Source: Branchiostoma floridae (taxonomy: Eukaryota > Chordata > Leptocardii > Amphioxiformes > Branchiostomatidae). From it: a stretch of 64,000 nt of DNA. The stretch covers positions 4,025,769 through 4,089,768 of the forward strand of contig NC_049992.1 of NCBI RefSeq assembly GCF_000003815.2, given 5' to 3'. The translations under genes and the position numbers were made by a program. The stretch's first letter is position 1. Every line of letters starts with the position of its first letter. The notes below the pieces were generated by a model. The model ran no database searches, had not been told where the DNA came from, and saw nothing but the letters and a program-made list of their open reading frames with translations. Of the stretch, positions 10,901 to 22,889 are shown piece by piece.

Positions 10901-13900
10901 TCTTTATGTGTGCTGGTGATTCTACGTATTTGTTGTAAGCATACTTTCTGATTTATGGAGCTATGGCTGGGTTGTGATGATATTTGGTACTGAGGTCTTA
11001 AAAATGTTAAGTTCAGGGTGGATTTTGGGCCACCTGGCAGCTTTCCTTGGTACTGCAGCTTTAGAATTGCTGCTTTTTCTAATATGTGATGTTCTGTTGT
11101 GTTCTACGGTATAGAGTCCACCATGGTGATCTCAGTGCTTCTGTAACCAATGTAATGTTCTGTTGTGTTCTACAGTATAGGGTCCACCATGGTGATCTCA
11201 GTTCTCATGTAACCAGTGTTGTGTTCTGTTGTGTTCTGTTGTGTTCTACAGTATAGATCTGTGCTCCTGTAACCAGAGTGTGATGTTATGTTGTGTTCTA
11301 CAGTATAGAGTCCACCATGGTGATCTCAGTGCTTCTGTAACCAGAGTGTGATGTTATGTTGTGTTCTACAGTATAGAGTCCACCATGGTGATCTCAGTGC
11401 TGCTGTAACCAGTGTGATGTTCTGTTGTGTTCTACAGTATAGATCTGTGCTCCTGTAACCAGTGTGATGTTCTGTTGTGTTCTATAGTATAGAGTCCACC
11501 ATGGTGATCTCAGTACTGCTGTAACTAGTGTGATGTTCTGTTGTGTTCTACAGTATAGAATCCACCATGGTGATCTCAGTACTGCTGTAACTAGTGTAAT
11601 GTTCTGTTTTGTTCTACAGTATAGAATCCACCATGGTGATCTCCGTACTGCTGTAACTTAAAGTGCAATGTTCTGTTGTGTTCTACAGTATAGAATCCAC
11701 CATGGTGATCTCCGTACTGCTGTAACTAGTGCAATGTTCTGTTGTGTTCTACAGTATAGAGTCCACCATGGTGATCTCAGTGCTGCTGACACTGTTGATG
11801 GTTGCTGCTGGGGGATTTGTTCTTTCCATGGCAAAGTGAGTAAAGGTCACAATCAGGAAGAATACCTCAGAACTTAAGATGTTTTGGATGTTCTAGAGAA
11901 CAAGAAATGAACTTTACTTGGTGATGATGTTTTTTATGCAGAAGAAGTTCATAAAGGTAGAAAGGGACAGAACAGGGTTGTAGGCTTGTAGCCAGCGAGA
12001 AATCATTTTCCGTCCCCTTGACTTTGAATGACTTTAGCGCAGCAATCCTAGGGGGATCCGGGGGCATGCTCCCAAGGAAAAATTCTGAAATATAGACCCT
12101 CTGAAATGCCATTTCATGCATTTTGAGGGTTAAATTTTGCTCACAGAGGACGGAACGGGCAAATTTTTTTTCCGTCCCCAGCTGCAAAATTCCGTCAAAG
12201 GACGGAAGGACGGGTGCTGGCTACAACCCACAGAATGACAAACTGGAACATGTTGACCTTTGTAAGCCCACATAAACCTAATGACTCCATATTGAGTTGA
12301 ATGACCTTGGGAGGCCCATGTGACCTTGATATTATATATAATTTTATATTGTTGAATTGTCCATGTGTGTTTTACAGTAAGGAGATGCAAAATGAAAGAA
12401 AGCGTGAGAGACGACAGCAGGCTGCTCACAGAAGAAACACTGATCAGACGTCAGGAGCAAACCTCAGGTATCCAAACAGTGTTTCCTTACTAACTAGTTA
12501 ATGATTGTACATCTGTCACTAACTTCAGGGCTCGAAATTCATTTTTGGGATTAGGTGCACTGGTGCACCCAGCTTAAAAAATTGGGTGCACCCAAAAATT
12601 TTTGGGTGAACCACATAAATTTAAGTAAAAACCTAATAACAAAACTTAGTTACAAGCTTTCAAATTCTTAAACAACTACCATGAGTCCATGACACTGTCA
12701 TTCTTATTATCTTTCTAGCACTTAGATGTCAAGAATATGATGTATACTAGTATACTTGATATCTTTACATACATATACCTAATAAAATATTTGAGTGCAC
12801 CCTGTGCTCCCATTGACAAAAATTGGGTGCACAGTTCCAATTTTGGGTGCACCTGGGTGCACATGCACCCAGTATTTCGAGCCCTGCTAACTTGGTAGTT
12901 AACAATCATACTACTGCCCCAAAGCTGTCAAAAACAAGGTCAGCAATGTGTAGATGTTCTAGCCTGATTAAATCTCGCTTATAGCAGCCCGCCAAACATC
13001 CGCCGGAGGGGCCAGTTACAGCCTGGCCAGCGGAGTTTGTGTTACACAGACTACAGATATTCTAGTTTCTTGTGTTTTTTTTTTCTACTCTGTGTCTGAA
13101 TTTATGTAGTTGTTTTCAGATCAATGACAACAGAGAACAGGGATAGATTTCATGAAGTTGTGGTGGACAGCTCACCAAGAGAACAGTGAATTTTGAAGTA
13201 AACCACAAGATACATTTTCATGATGACAGTTTCAGTTTAATGCTCATGGATTTTTTCCTTACTCTACAATGCTGTTTCTCTCCACAGGAAGAGGAGGTAT
13301 CTGGAGCTAGATGAGCTCGTCCCCTCCACCTACGCAAACCTCATCCTCGACCTTCGACCTGGCCAGCTGACTGTCCTGGTGGCTGTAGGAGAGAAGAACC
13401 GGGAGGTGCTTCTCAAAACGTTCGCTCGAGAGGTCTACCCGTATGCAAGGTGAGTTCACCCTTACATAGGGTGAGTCTATCTTTATGCAAGCAAAGTAAG
13501 AGGATTTTACATGTTGATTGTGATTTTATGCAAAGTAAGAAGATTTTACATGTTGATTGTGATTTTGTTTATTGTTTCTGGTTTAGTTAAAGCTTAAGTT
13601 ACCCATACATCAGAACAAGGGGGTCAACCTCCCTGATCAGAAGATGCATCGGGCCCGGCGCCCATCTTCACTTCAAAGCCCTGCGCTACACATAGGTGCA
13701 AGCACTAAAGCAGGGTACATCGGTACTCGGTAGTGTAGTGTGTTTAGCTTCCATACGCTTCTTTTAGCATAGAAACACATAGTTTCCAGTTAGAATTTTT
13801 ATTCAAACTGCTTCTTATTTTTTTTAAAAATGGCTGAAGTCCTGCCTAATGGAGGATAAATGTATCCACAGATTTGTGACTATCATGCACAAAATTAAAC

Positions 13901-14857
13901 TGTATTGTATGAAAATTAGAAGGTATTATATCACTAGATCATTTTTTCCTGTGCCCTAGGTATTGCTGCTACCTTGTAAACAATATGGTTCACCAAAACA
14001 TCTGTAATACTTTGGCTATGTAAAAAGAACAAGGTTATAAAGTGCGCGAAAAAGCAGTTACTCAAGCAACTGGATATGATTTTGGAAACAGTCAGACGTT
14101 TGATGGTCAGAACGGTCAGATGGCATCGACCATCTTTCGTCAGTGACATCGACTGGGGAAAGATGATTGATGCCATCTGTAACTGCTTTTCGGAGTATCT
14201 TGTCACCTGAATGTCTAACTTTCAAGGTAAGGTAATTTATCAACATGGTGAAACTATTTACAGGGATTCATAGTTCTTGTTTACCTCCTGTAGCTTTACA
14301 CAGCAGCTAGGTTGCTACTGTGCACACAATATATTGCTGCTACCGTGCTCACCAAAACATCTGTATTACTGGTAGTCTTTGGTTGTGTATCAAGAACAAG
14401 GACAGGTTATCCAATGATATCAACATGATGAAACTATTTACAGAGGTTCATAGCTCTTGTTTCCCTCCTGTATCCCAGGGAGTCGAAGATCGCCGGTTTT
14501 GGGTTCGTCCTTCTGGAGCGAAACCTGTCGTGGCTGGAGGAGCTGCTGCAGAACACGGCAGACTTTCCCGCGAAAGTCACAGTACAAAACTGCGAGGGAA
14601 TCGTTGTAGCGGCGAACGGCCACCGCTTCTACTACCACGTGTTCTATCCCAAGGAGCGGCGGCATAACGACAGGGAGAGGCGGCGGGATTCTCTCGACGG
14701 AGACTTTGTCGGATTGAACGACAGCACGAGTGAAGAAGAAGATGAGAGGCCGACAGACGCGGCCTGGCTCCTGACTGGATTAAATTTCTGGATGGACAGA
14801 TTGTTAGAAGGGACGTTGAAAAAATACTCGACTGGAGGTTGGCCTGATGTCAGGTGA
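4966..14857 (+). CDS. DNAJC16: DNAJC16 (ERdj8-type J protein), C-terminal 12 exons, 5' part outside window
   Basis: DNAJC16 is a membrane J-domain co-chaperone with thioredoxin-like repeats, thought to act in the ER. Exons, all phase-consistent: 4966-5096, 5617-5798, 6127-6300, 6655-6741, 8023-8153, 8669-8858, 9621-9800, 10771-10847, 11755-11835, 12378-12467, 13288-13449, 14479-14857 (TGA at 14855-14857), about 620 codons. The first exon gives a thioredoxin-like strand with an intact CxxC motif (DWCLPCLQ). Exons 2-7 continue thioredoxin-like folds, exon 8 has the aromatic stretch TWYFLWDWYHHMD, and exon 9 a hydrophobic transmembrane segment (MVISVLLTLLMVAAGGFVL). A basic stretch and a C-terminal luminal or cytosolic domain follow. 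No J domain (HPD) exon is visible upstream in 1-4965; it should lie off the left edge. The introns carry several exon-edge duplications described separately. Confidence 0.9.
5177..5243 (+). other. In-frame duplicate of the CxxC part of DNAJC16 exon with a second donor
   Basis: A near-identical copy of 5030-5096 begins exactly 147 bp (49 codons) downstream. The frame stays open from the first copy to the second. The copy repeats the WCLPC motif and is followed by the same GTGAGT donor. Using the second donor would extend the exon to 5243 without changing phase and give a protein with two CxxC loops. A further partial copy lies near 5300. Whether the second donor is used is unknown. Confidence 0.75.
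6836..7613. mobile_element. hAT-like non-autonomous DNA transposon with composite ~200 bp TIRs
   Basis: The ends are CAGGGGTGCC and its complement GGCACCCCTG, flanked by ATTGT on both sides (6831-6835 and 7614-7618). Each TIR of roughly 200 bp is built from a ~40-50 bp subrepeat (ATTCGCACGAATCACTATG-type). Inside, 146 bp is tandemly duplicated (6945-7090 and 7091-7236). There is no transposase. It lies in a DNAJC16 intron. The CAGGG ends suggest hAT, but the duplication looks like 5 bp rather than the usual 8. Confidence 0.75.
8937..9060. mobile_element. Short inverted-repeat element (foldback MITE)
   Basis: About 30 bp arms: CTCTCGTGGGCTGGGAGCTT on the left and its near complement AAGCTCCCAGCCCATGAGAG on the right, with further internal pairing around TGTAAGGCTTTAC. 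Possible ATTG duplication at both edges. It sits in a DNAJC16 intron. Confidence 0.6.
9867..9916. repeat. Perfect 21+ bp hairpin
   Basis: GTTTTGGTTGAATGAACACT and its exact complement are separated by a short loop (about 50 bp in total). It lies in a DNAJC16 intron and is either a fold-back remnant or a tiny MITE. Confidence 0.8.
11110..11754 (+). repeat. Minisatellite made of repeated splice-acceptor/exon-start units
   Basis: About ten units of roughly 58-66 bp, each containing TTCTACAGTATAGAGTCCAC and the following CATGGTGATCTCAGT. These are the acceptor and first codons of the DNAJC16 transmembrane exon that begins at 11755. In the real exon the repeat runs into ACACTGTTG; in the decoys it runs into TAA, an in-frame stop about 35 nt past each acceptor. 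Two units lack the middle part. Splicing to a decoy would therefore truncate the protein. Confidence 0.85.
11973..12230. mobile_element. MITE of the CAGGG(T/C)T-TAGCCAGC family, copy 1
   Basis: Left end CAGGGTTGTAGGCTTGTAGC, right end GGGTGCTGGCTACAACCC. The interior has CCGTCC-rich stretches on both sides. ACAGAA borders both ends, probably part of an 8 bp duplication. Related copies are at 18179-18526 and 38629-38951. It lies in a DNAJC16 intron. Confidence 0.65.
12536..12886. mobile_element. hAT-like MITE with CAGGGCTCGAAAT ends
   Basis: 351 bp with TIRs CAGGGCTCGAAAT / TATTTCGAGCCCTG and many GGTGCACC motifs inside. CTAACTT flanks both sides (7 bp match, 8 bp with one mismatch). There is no transposase. 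It lies in a DNAJC16 intron. Confidence 0.75.
14240..14478 (+). repeat. Duplicated intron end before the last DNAJC16 exon
   Basis: CAACATGGTGAAACTATTTA and the following ~40 bp (14242-14294) recur at 14420-14475, just before the real acceptor CCCAG at 14478. Another shared block (TTGCTGCTACC...CACCAAAACATCTGTATTAC) lies at about 13963-14010 and 14335-14370. Duplicated intron sequence again abuts a splice site. Confidence 0.6.
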
Positions 14858-16342
14858 TGGAAGGCAGGACACAGGTTCTGTGGTTAAGCATTTAGTAGTG
14901 TTAGTTTTAAGTGAAATTTCTCCATCGTTCATGTGAAGGTTTCAAAAATTGGTATTTTATGAAAACATCTACTGTATATAATCTGTCCTTTCTGTGACAA
15001 CATGACTCATTTCAAACTTGTCCCACCAAAAGGAAACCAGTGATATAAAGATTACATACTTGATGTTTTCATCAGAAAGACCAAATGTTCATGTGAATAA
15101 TAGATGAAAGTTTATTTCACTGCAACTCTAGTCCCTATAAGACTCTGTCGGAAGCTGGAATTGTTAGAAATTAGCCAAGTAGGTCGAATATTGTACAACA
15201 GGAGTTAGTAAGCCAGAAGTCAAAAGTGAGTCACTATGTTCTTTCATGAAAGGCTTACTTCAGCACCTACATGTATTAGTTTTGATGTACTACTACTCAG
15301 AATACTGGTATTGTCTCTCTCGGGTTTGTGCTGAACAGCCAAATCAAAAAATAAATAATTGGATACGTTAGATAACAATTAGTGGACATAAAATTGTGTG
15401 ACTACTATTCCAGCTGCCCATGGAGTCTTGTAGAAGACTTGGTGTATAGCATTGTTTTCAATCTTCTTAAAGATTTTTGTGTTACATGGAAATACTTCTT
15501 ATTTATTGGTCTTAGTGAGATAGCAGAAAGCTGCTAAGTTTATTGTGCAATTATTCCTTGACACATGTCTTGAGGAATGTACTAATACTTATGAATGGAG
15601 GTGCAATTATTACTGCCATAAGGAATGTGCAATTATCCTTAAGGATTCTAATTGATACTATCAAGAGTGTTTAATATTTAAACGACAATGTAAGGTAGCA
15701 GTACTGAATGTATGACTTAGTACCTTAAAGTAAACAACACAATCATGCTTAGCCTAATATTACGGCTGGACATAGTGGAACATAGTTGTATGTTCAAGAA
15801 TCAGTAGGGTAGTCATCTAGACAGGACTGTAGTTTGTATTACTATTACAGTCAAGCTTTTACAAGTGACCACATCTACATATTAAGGACCACCTGTGGCC
15901 ACTTTTTTCTTAAATATTTTTTTTCCAATGACACATGTCAAGCATTATGAATCCTGTCTATACAGACCAGATGTTATGGGCCCTCTGAGTGGTCTTCTTG
16001 GACACGTTTGACTGTAAAGGCTACCCACACTGGTAGACCAACTTAGCATTACTTTTTAAATGATCTTTTTAGTACGATACTAGCATGGGTACCATATTCA
16101 GCAGTGACCACTGGCTCAGTCTTTTGCTTGCTTGCCATGTATTGAGCAAGCAAAAGAGCCAGCATTGATGAGGGAGAATGGCTCCAAAAGATTATGGTCT
16201 CCAAAATGGAATAGCAAATTATCAGGCGATGCTAGACTAAGTGTACTAGAGTTAGATATGTGAGAATCGACCTTTTAGTTTTAGAAAAATTTCAATGTTG
16301 ATTGATCCCACAGAAAGATGTCAAAATATTATATAATGTTAA
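14858..16342. other. 3' UTR / intergenic, no gene seen
   Basis: AT-rich sequence after the DNAJC16 stop; presumably 3' UTR at first. I see no conserved ORF, no RNA gene and no clear transposon ends. Confidence 0.5.
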
Positions 16343-17249
16343 GGCCATACCAATTTAATCTGTTGGTTCTCGGAATCGCCGCTTCTATTTTTCCCAATTT
16401 AAAAAAAAAAAATGAAATTGCCACGCTAAATTGAGATTATTTGCATGTTCATGAGAACTCATTTGCATGTTCGTGATAGTTAAATGGCCCCCATTATCCA
16501 CAAGTTGCTGGACAAACTTCGGCTCAGTTAAACAAACTTCTGAAACAATTACTGGACATGCAAAAACAACTATCACCGGCTTATGTTTTCCTTTGTGTTG
16601 TAAATCATCGAAAACCACCAATAGATCGTGAAATTTGTGCTGGAAAATGACGAAAATTTCGTTGCCGGCAAACCAAAATGGCCGCCTAAGGCAGCATGTA
16701 GCTAGTCACACGTCTGTAAATGAGATGCAATTTCATGCAAATGAGGAGTACCCTCTAGCCTCTAGCGTTTTTTGTTTAAACTGCAGCTTTCACAGAGAAT
16801 AATGAATCAGATGTTTCAGGCACTCTTTTATTTTTTGGGTGAAATGAAGTCATTTTCTTGTTGTTGTTGCTAACTTACATTAGACATTATACTATGCTGA
16901 AAAACTTTTTAAAGTTTTTTAATGTTGTTAATGATTTACTAAGATGATTTATTACAACTGTTAAGCTTTATTACTGTTTGTACTTCTGTAATACTGATTG
17001 CACATTATTTTGCGTTTGTATTGTTGAAATTACATGTAAAATGTATGCTTACATGCAAATTTTGTCATGTAATTGTAACTGGATAAGTATTTTGCCACAC
17101 ATATACCATGGTTTCAGGTCTGGAATTACCAACCTGAAACTCTGGACCTGAATCCAGACTTGTTGCAAGTTTTTTTTTTTTTTTTCGCCCTGTCGCTCCA
17201 ACTTTTTTCTGGAAAAATCCGAGAACCAACAAATTAAATTGGTATGGCC
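16343..17249. mobile_element. PIF/Harbinger-type MITE, 907 bp
   Basis: TIRs GGCCATACCAATTTAAT and ATTAAATTGGTATGGCC, with further inverted similarity (GTTGGTTCTCGGA / TCCGAGAACCAAC), flanked by TAA on both sides (16340-16342, 17250-17252). The GGC-starting ends and the 3 bp TWA duplication fit Harbinger. There is no transposase ORF. Confidence 0.8.
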
Positions 17250-17252
17250 TAA

Positions 17253-17927
17253 ACAATTGATATATAAAATTTTAACAGTATGGGTCATTGAATTTAACCA
17301 GTACAAAACGGAGAAAGTGTTACAGTAGATATGGTCTCGACATCAAGTTTTGGATGCACCACTGTTTAACCTAGCTTACAGCTAGTTGGGCAACCTTGGC
17401 TGTATGTACAGCTGAGGAAATAGATAAATAAATAAACCTTTTCTCAAACATTGTGCTAGCCCCTGCCCTCATTGAAGGTTGTTTCTACTGATGGCTGCAG
17501 ACCTCTGCCCTCAACCCCGTCTGTTTTAAATTTATGTGTATGAAGCTCTTACACACACACACACACACACATGCATGCACATGCACACACAGACACACAC
17601 GGCCATATGTACTAACTAGGATTACACACACGCTTCCGTTCTGACAACTTGAAACTATTCATGGAGGTCGTTACCATTTCAAACAGTCGAAGCTATTTGG
17701 TTCACTCTAAGTTCATTACCATAAAGAATAAAACTGGTTGTGTAAAAGAGTCTTTATTAAATGGCAATGGCCGTTTGCGAGACGAACATAATCTACGATG
17801 ACAGCCATGCACTCATTTTATGTACAAAATAGTAGCTTCTACGGGATTCCGTCAACTTCTAGCTCCGATCTTCCGCCATTGATGCACCTGTGAAAGGAAT
17901 GTTAAAAACGATTATTGAGTTTTGTTG
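17253..17927. other. Intergenic with a (CA)n tract
   Basis: A CA dinucleotide run lies at about 17550-17605. Nothing else is identifiable. Confidence 0.6.
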
Positions 17928-17929
17928 TA

Positions 17930-18565
17930 GTACAATGCTAAGCTTTCTTCCAACACAAAGGTATACACGGATCAAATTTACCACTTCAGAACGTAAACTC
18001 GCGAGAGTTACAGCACGTGATCTTGCGGATGCGTGACGTCAGCAATAGGTCAAACGTGTCAGGAGGTTTGCTTGAAGTCACGTATCTGTAACTCGCGATT
18101 GTCGTGGTCGCTGATTGGTTATCAGTATTGATACTTAAGAGGGCGACAGTGGTCGTTGACAATTTGATCCGTGTATACCAGGGTTGTAGCCAGCACCTGT
18201 CCTTCAGTCCTTTGAAGGAATTTTGCAGCTGGGGACTGAAAAAAGTTTTACCCATTCTGTCCCCAGGGACAGACAAAAATTGATATGTAAAGATATAAAA
18301 AAAACTGAAACCCATTGTTCTTCTTCACCAAAACAGACGCCATTGAACAGCTTACTCTACAAGCAAAATTGGAAATAGTGTTTCACAGAGTCTAGGTTTC
18401 AAAATTTTGTGGGACCCAGACCCCCTAGAAATGACGCGCAACACCACGCCATGCCTTCGGTGCTCGATAGGATTCCCATCCAAAATCGAGGGGACTGAAA
18501 ATGATTTCAGGCTGGCTACAACCCTGGTGTATACCTTTGTGTAAGAAGAAAGTTTAGCATTGTAC
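17930..18565. mobile_element. Palindromic mariner-like MITE interrupted by a hAT-like MITE
   Basis: Arms of about 50 bp (GTACAATGCTAAGCTTTCTT ... AAAGTTTAGCATTGTAC), bordered by TA on both sides. The right arm is at 18535-18565 plus the part before the insertion; the element is split by 18179-18526. Removing the insert and one copy of its 8 bp duplication leaves a ~280 bp element. Confidence 0.65.
18179..18526. mobile_element. hAT-like MITE with perfect 8 bp target duplication, copy 2 of its family
   Basis: The ends CAGGGTTGTAGCCAGC and GCTGGCTACAACCCTG are flanked by GTGTATAC at 18171-18178 and 18527-18534. The 348 bp interior has no ORF. It sits inside the older palindromic element. Confidence 0.9.
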
Positions 18566-18567
18566 TA

Positions 18568-19285
18568 TGACTACTACCAACACAGAGAATGTTAATTAGT
18601 TTGGTTACTATGGCAGCCTCTATCGGGGTCCACACTGGAAAAACAGGCAGGCTAGAACCGAGCTAAGACCTCGATGCGGACTTGAACATATACGCACGTG
18701 TAAACCCACCGTTAAACTGCTTTAAAACTATTTAGATGCGCATGAGGTGCGTATTGTGCGTACGACTGCGTATAAAAGAGAACATGGTATGTCCACACGG
18801 AATCATGCGGACTTTAAGAAACACGTTCTGGTGACTATACCCTACAAACGTACACATAGTTAGTAAACCCACCAGCCACACTCTGGCGCTTGCTAAACCT
18901 CCTTCCCCCGCATGCGCAGTTCCTCCGTCTCGACCGACAGCCAGTCTGGGTCTTTTTACACCCAGCTCTGGCTTCCAGAGTGAGCGATTCGCCATCGATA
19001 CCCGGTTTTGGGAAGCTAAAGGAGAAGTAAACGGATACAAGCCACAAGTTACATTGGAATTCTATGACATTAGTATACGTTTTTCTATTTTTTTTTTACA
19101 ATCTATGTCGTATATTTACTTGTTTTACAGCTGCTTTTTACTTGTTATGTTTATTTTTATTTTTTTTTTTTTTTGGAAACGCTGAAAATTGCGCCCGTTG
19201 CTGCATCCATACAACCAGATAAAAGTGACATTCTAATTCAAATCGAAGATCTGACATACGACCATGATGGTCGTGAATAACATTC
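18568..19285. other. Intergenic, no gene seen
   Basis: Contains a T-rich run near 19085-19175. No feature can be supported. Confidence 0.5.
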
Positions 19286-19515
19286 GGCTAGTGCAACAAA
19301 CTCATTAAGACCATTAAAGATTGTCTCAAATACTCATATCTCCCAAGCACCATTATCGACTGGAATAGTCTACCATATTCAATCACCCTTCAAGCTAATC
19401 CCGTTAAGTTCAAGGAAGAGGAGTTACAACACCTGAGGAACGGCCAATAAAACAGTAGTACTGCGCCCTGGGTGGTTTGCCCCAACACTAAGGGGTGTTA
19501 CCCAGTAACCATACA
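19286..19515 (+). pseudogene. Remnant of a LINE reverse-transcriptase 3' end
   Basis: A short reading (TIIDWNSLPYSI...NPVKFKEE) resembles the RT C-terminus of CR1/L2 LINEs (T-I-x-x-W-N-x-L-P). It is followed by a short 3' tail ending in ACAAGAACAAGAAC. Heavily truncated. Confidence 0.45.
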
Positions 19516-19519
19516 AGAA

Positions 19520-20189
19520 CAAGAACTAATGACCGATCTGTAATATCGATTGACCTGAGATGACCTCACCATCGCAATGTTCCAGCCATGTGGGGACGCG
19601 CAGGCGCAGAGAGCGCACCACGGACAGGCGCAGAGTCGAGGCCGCTCCAGGCATACTGGGAACGGAGGAACTGACGAACTGACGGAAGAACAGGGTATTA
19701 AGATCGATGGAGGAACAGGCTTGGTTGGCCCAAACTTCCTTGAGGCGCAAAGGTTGGACAGTTGGGCCTAGCAAAAATGCTGAGTTTCCAATTATTTGTT
19801 TGGCTTTACAATCAGCCAAAGTTACCCAACTAGCAATTGGCTACATATAAGGGCTAACTTTGGCAGGGAAATACAAGATTATTGCATAAAGCAATTATTT
19901 ACACGCAATAATACAACCAAAATTAACAAAGTATACTAAATACACGATATATAACTGGTAATCACAATTCATAGGAAATGCTGACACTACGTATTGTTGA
20001 TATACAGAGAAGTTGATATACATAGTCGCTATATATCCTGCAATAGGTAGAGATCGGTTACACTTAGTCTTGACAAAAATCAGGCAAGGGACGGTCAGTA
20101 GGAATTGTCTTTTTCTTTTAGTTTATGAATGCATGTAGAACACTAAGTTAGATGCATCAGGACATTTTAAACTTCATATTGTATCTGCA
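19520..20189. other. Intergenic, no gene seen
   Basis: AT-rich, with short ORFs on both strands that match nothing I know. Confidence 0.5.
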
Positions 20190-20192
20190 TTA

Positions 20193-20679
20193 GGCCACAG
20201 CAAGTAAATTTTATGGATGACATCCGCGCGCTCATTAATTTTCGCCTGATTTCAGAAAAAAAAACAAGAATTTTTTTCTTCTTAAGGGAAGGCCGGATAG
20301 ACGAAAATTGGTAAAGGTTGTGTTGTAACCTAATCATTGAATGTAGAATTGACACTAGAGACTCTGTAGCATTGACTGTAGTTGCACAGAAGTGCAACTT
20401 GATAGATAGTTGTAAAAGTGGCACAAGAATGGAAGCTATCAGTGTAGTTGCCAACATGGTTAATGATACTAGTCTACCACACTAGTGTCACTTTAACTAC
20501 ATTGGTGCACTTCTTAATGCAGGAATGAATGCCTTGTTGGCTGTGATGCCATATTTTGTCACTTCAAGTCTTGTTACAACGTCTATTTTGAAAATTTGCC
20601 ATCTTGTTTTTTTTCGCCCTATCTCATTATTTTTGCAGTCTGCAGAGGATGTCATCCATAAAACTTACTTGCTGTGGCC
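20193..20679. mobile_element. PIF/Harbinger-type MITE, 487 bp
   Basis: TIRs GGCCACAGCAAGTAAATTTT and AAAACTTACTTGCTGTGGCC, continuing with GGATGACATCC / GGATGTCATCC. Flanked by TTA at 20190-20192 and 20680-20682. Confidence 0.8.
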
Positions 20680-20682
20680 TTA

Positions 20683-22140
20683 CAGATAAACATTGAACAA
20701 CAGATATACATTGAAGTTGATTGAAAAAGCACAAATTCATCCATAAACTGAGCAAAGAAGTATAACGTTTAAAACACATTATTAGTCCAACTGTTCAAAG
20801 CCTAATTCTTCTGAGGGTGAAGTAGTCAATTCCAAGTCACCGAGAGGGTTTTAAGATAATATTTGTTATAAAGTTTGAACTATATTTTAAGTAAAAGAAT
20901 ATTTCAGTCACAATAGTTCTAGATTCTTCATACAATGGCAAAATGAAAGTTCTAACAAGTTTGAACTTACCTATATATATATTTTGGAAACTTTTTGAAA
21001 CATTTATGTGTTTTTTCACTGTTGGAACATGTTGTGTCATTTTCCAGACGGCAAGATTGGGTTATTGACCCATTGATAAAGGTGCTAGGCTAGCACTTTT
21101 CTCTACATTGTAACGTTATATCTATAGATTTTACAGTTGGACAGTTGTGGTCGTTTTGTGGGAAGCTGACATAATTTCCTGTACTTGAATGTGTGAATTA
21201 CCCTCTTTCCAGCCCACTGACCCAGATACAAAATATAGGTACACTATGTTCGAATATGTTGCAATAATCAATGAATCTATGTTGGAACAGTTTAGAAACC
21301 AACACAAATAATGTATTTGATGTTAGAAATGTTTCTATGATTTATCAATACAGTAGAAAATATTTAGAACGTCAAACATACGGTATAAATTAGTTCTAAA
21401 CAGTAACTGAAAAGTTATCAATAATTCTCTGGAGTCAAACGAGTTGCCTTACCAGTCCTTGCTATGCTATCACGACAACAGCGCGCACCCACACCACTAG
21501 CGCTGTGTTTGCGAAAAGCAGACACCCTAATGGAACTGTTGTTATTGTTTATGGGTGTCTATGGATACGTTCGATCAACCGCCTTGGGGCTGTGGTTGTT
21601 TCCATGCCGACGCGTTAGAAGCAAAGTTGTTCTAGAACGAACATTTGAACCAAGCGTTGATAAAAGTGCTTGAGAGTACAGGGATAAATAATAGGATTCT
21701 TTGGGAGACTTTGGTTGTAATATGGTTCTGACAAAATAGAAATCAATGGGCGTGTGCTCCGTTATTGTTTGTTGAGGACAGCGATATGAAAATTGCTAGC
21801 TGCTTAGATGAATGCGAAGGATTAATAATTTAGTTTCATAAAGATAAAAAAAACTACTAATGACTACGGATTGGTTTCTGACAACGTGAAAGTTATCACC
21901 AGTAAACTTCGTCTTGATGATAAACGCACCCTTAATTATATGATCCTAGATTACATCTTAATCACATGCAGTTTCGCTCTTGCTCAAATAGTTCATTCTA
22001 TGTGTTCACAAATGTTGCCTTCACAAAGAAGACATTAGACTTCTAGACATTATGCCCCACGCGGGGTTTTGTCTAGTATCACAAGAAGAAAGAAGATTAT
22101 GTTTTCGGTAGAGTCCGCATGTGGGTATGTGACCGTGTAT
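20683..22140. other. Intergenic, no gene seen
   Basis: AT-rich, no supported ORF. A 69-codon ORF at 21464-21673 shows no motif. Confidence 0.5.
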
Positions 22141-22154
22141 CTAATGCGTGTGAC

Positions 22155-22255
22155 TGTGTAGATATCCAGGATAACTCGAGAATGCATGGATGGATTGTAG
22201 TAATATCTAGTATGTGGGTAGGTACGTAGATCTAGAAGAGACTGTTACGGTACTA
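22155..22255 (+). repeat. Dispersed lancelet repeat, partial copy B
   Basis: Contains ACTCGAGAATGCATGGATGG, then ATTGTAGTAATATCTAGTAT and GTGGGTAGGTA. These correspond to the end of the repeat at 2690-2760 (reverse complement) and to 28612-28680. Confidence 0.45.
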
Positions 22256-22696
22256 CAGTGAACATTCTGATTTTGATATCATGAGTCATGGACACATCTG
22301 ACCAGCTCTAAGTGACTTTTGAAGTAAAAGTAACGTTACTTGACCAAAACGAAAGGACTATGAACACTGAGCCATCTGCACCACTACATGTTTTGTACCA
22401 TGTATGTGTAGTGATATAGGTTGATGAATCTAATAGTACTCAATGTAATCTGTATCTGTATTATATTTTATCTGACCCTGACCTCCCTCATGACCTCAAT
22501 GAAAAGCGGCCTGCTGGCCGATTTGAGCTTCTCATGAATAGATAAAGGTTCAAACAAACACATGCTATTTTAGTTCAATTCATGAATCTTAAGTGGTAGG
22601 TAGTTCTTGGAGTGAGTTGTGTAGGTTTGGGGGTTATTCTTACATTTCAGGGGCCGATATACTTTCATTTCTAATGTTCTTCAGTTCTCTTACGTG

Positions 22697-22787
22697 TACT
22701 TAGTACTCTCCAAGCAGACCTCGTGACCTTTTCCTTTCTTCCGTTTTTTTTATCCACCAACCTCTGCTTGGAGAGTATACTAAGTAC
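22697..22787. mobile_element. CTCTCCAAGCAGAGG-family MITE, copy 1
   Basis: Arms TACTCTCCAAGCAGA and TCTGCTTGGAGAGTA, with extended pairing GTACTTAGTA/TACTAAGTAC. About 90 bp. Confidence 0.65.
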
Positions 22788-22889
22788 CTTTGTTGGTTAA
22801 TACACAATACAAATAATTATATTTCAGCCATACCATAGGTATGGTGAAATATATTGTATTCGTAATGTTTCTTTCTTTCTCCTGTCAAA

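Noticed and set aside
11110-11754. CRISPR-like direct repeats
   Set aside because: Units are contiguous, carry splice acceptor and exon sequence, and the genome is an animal's.
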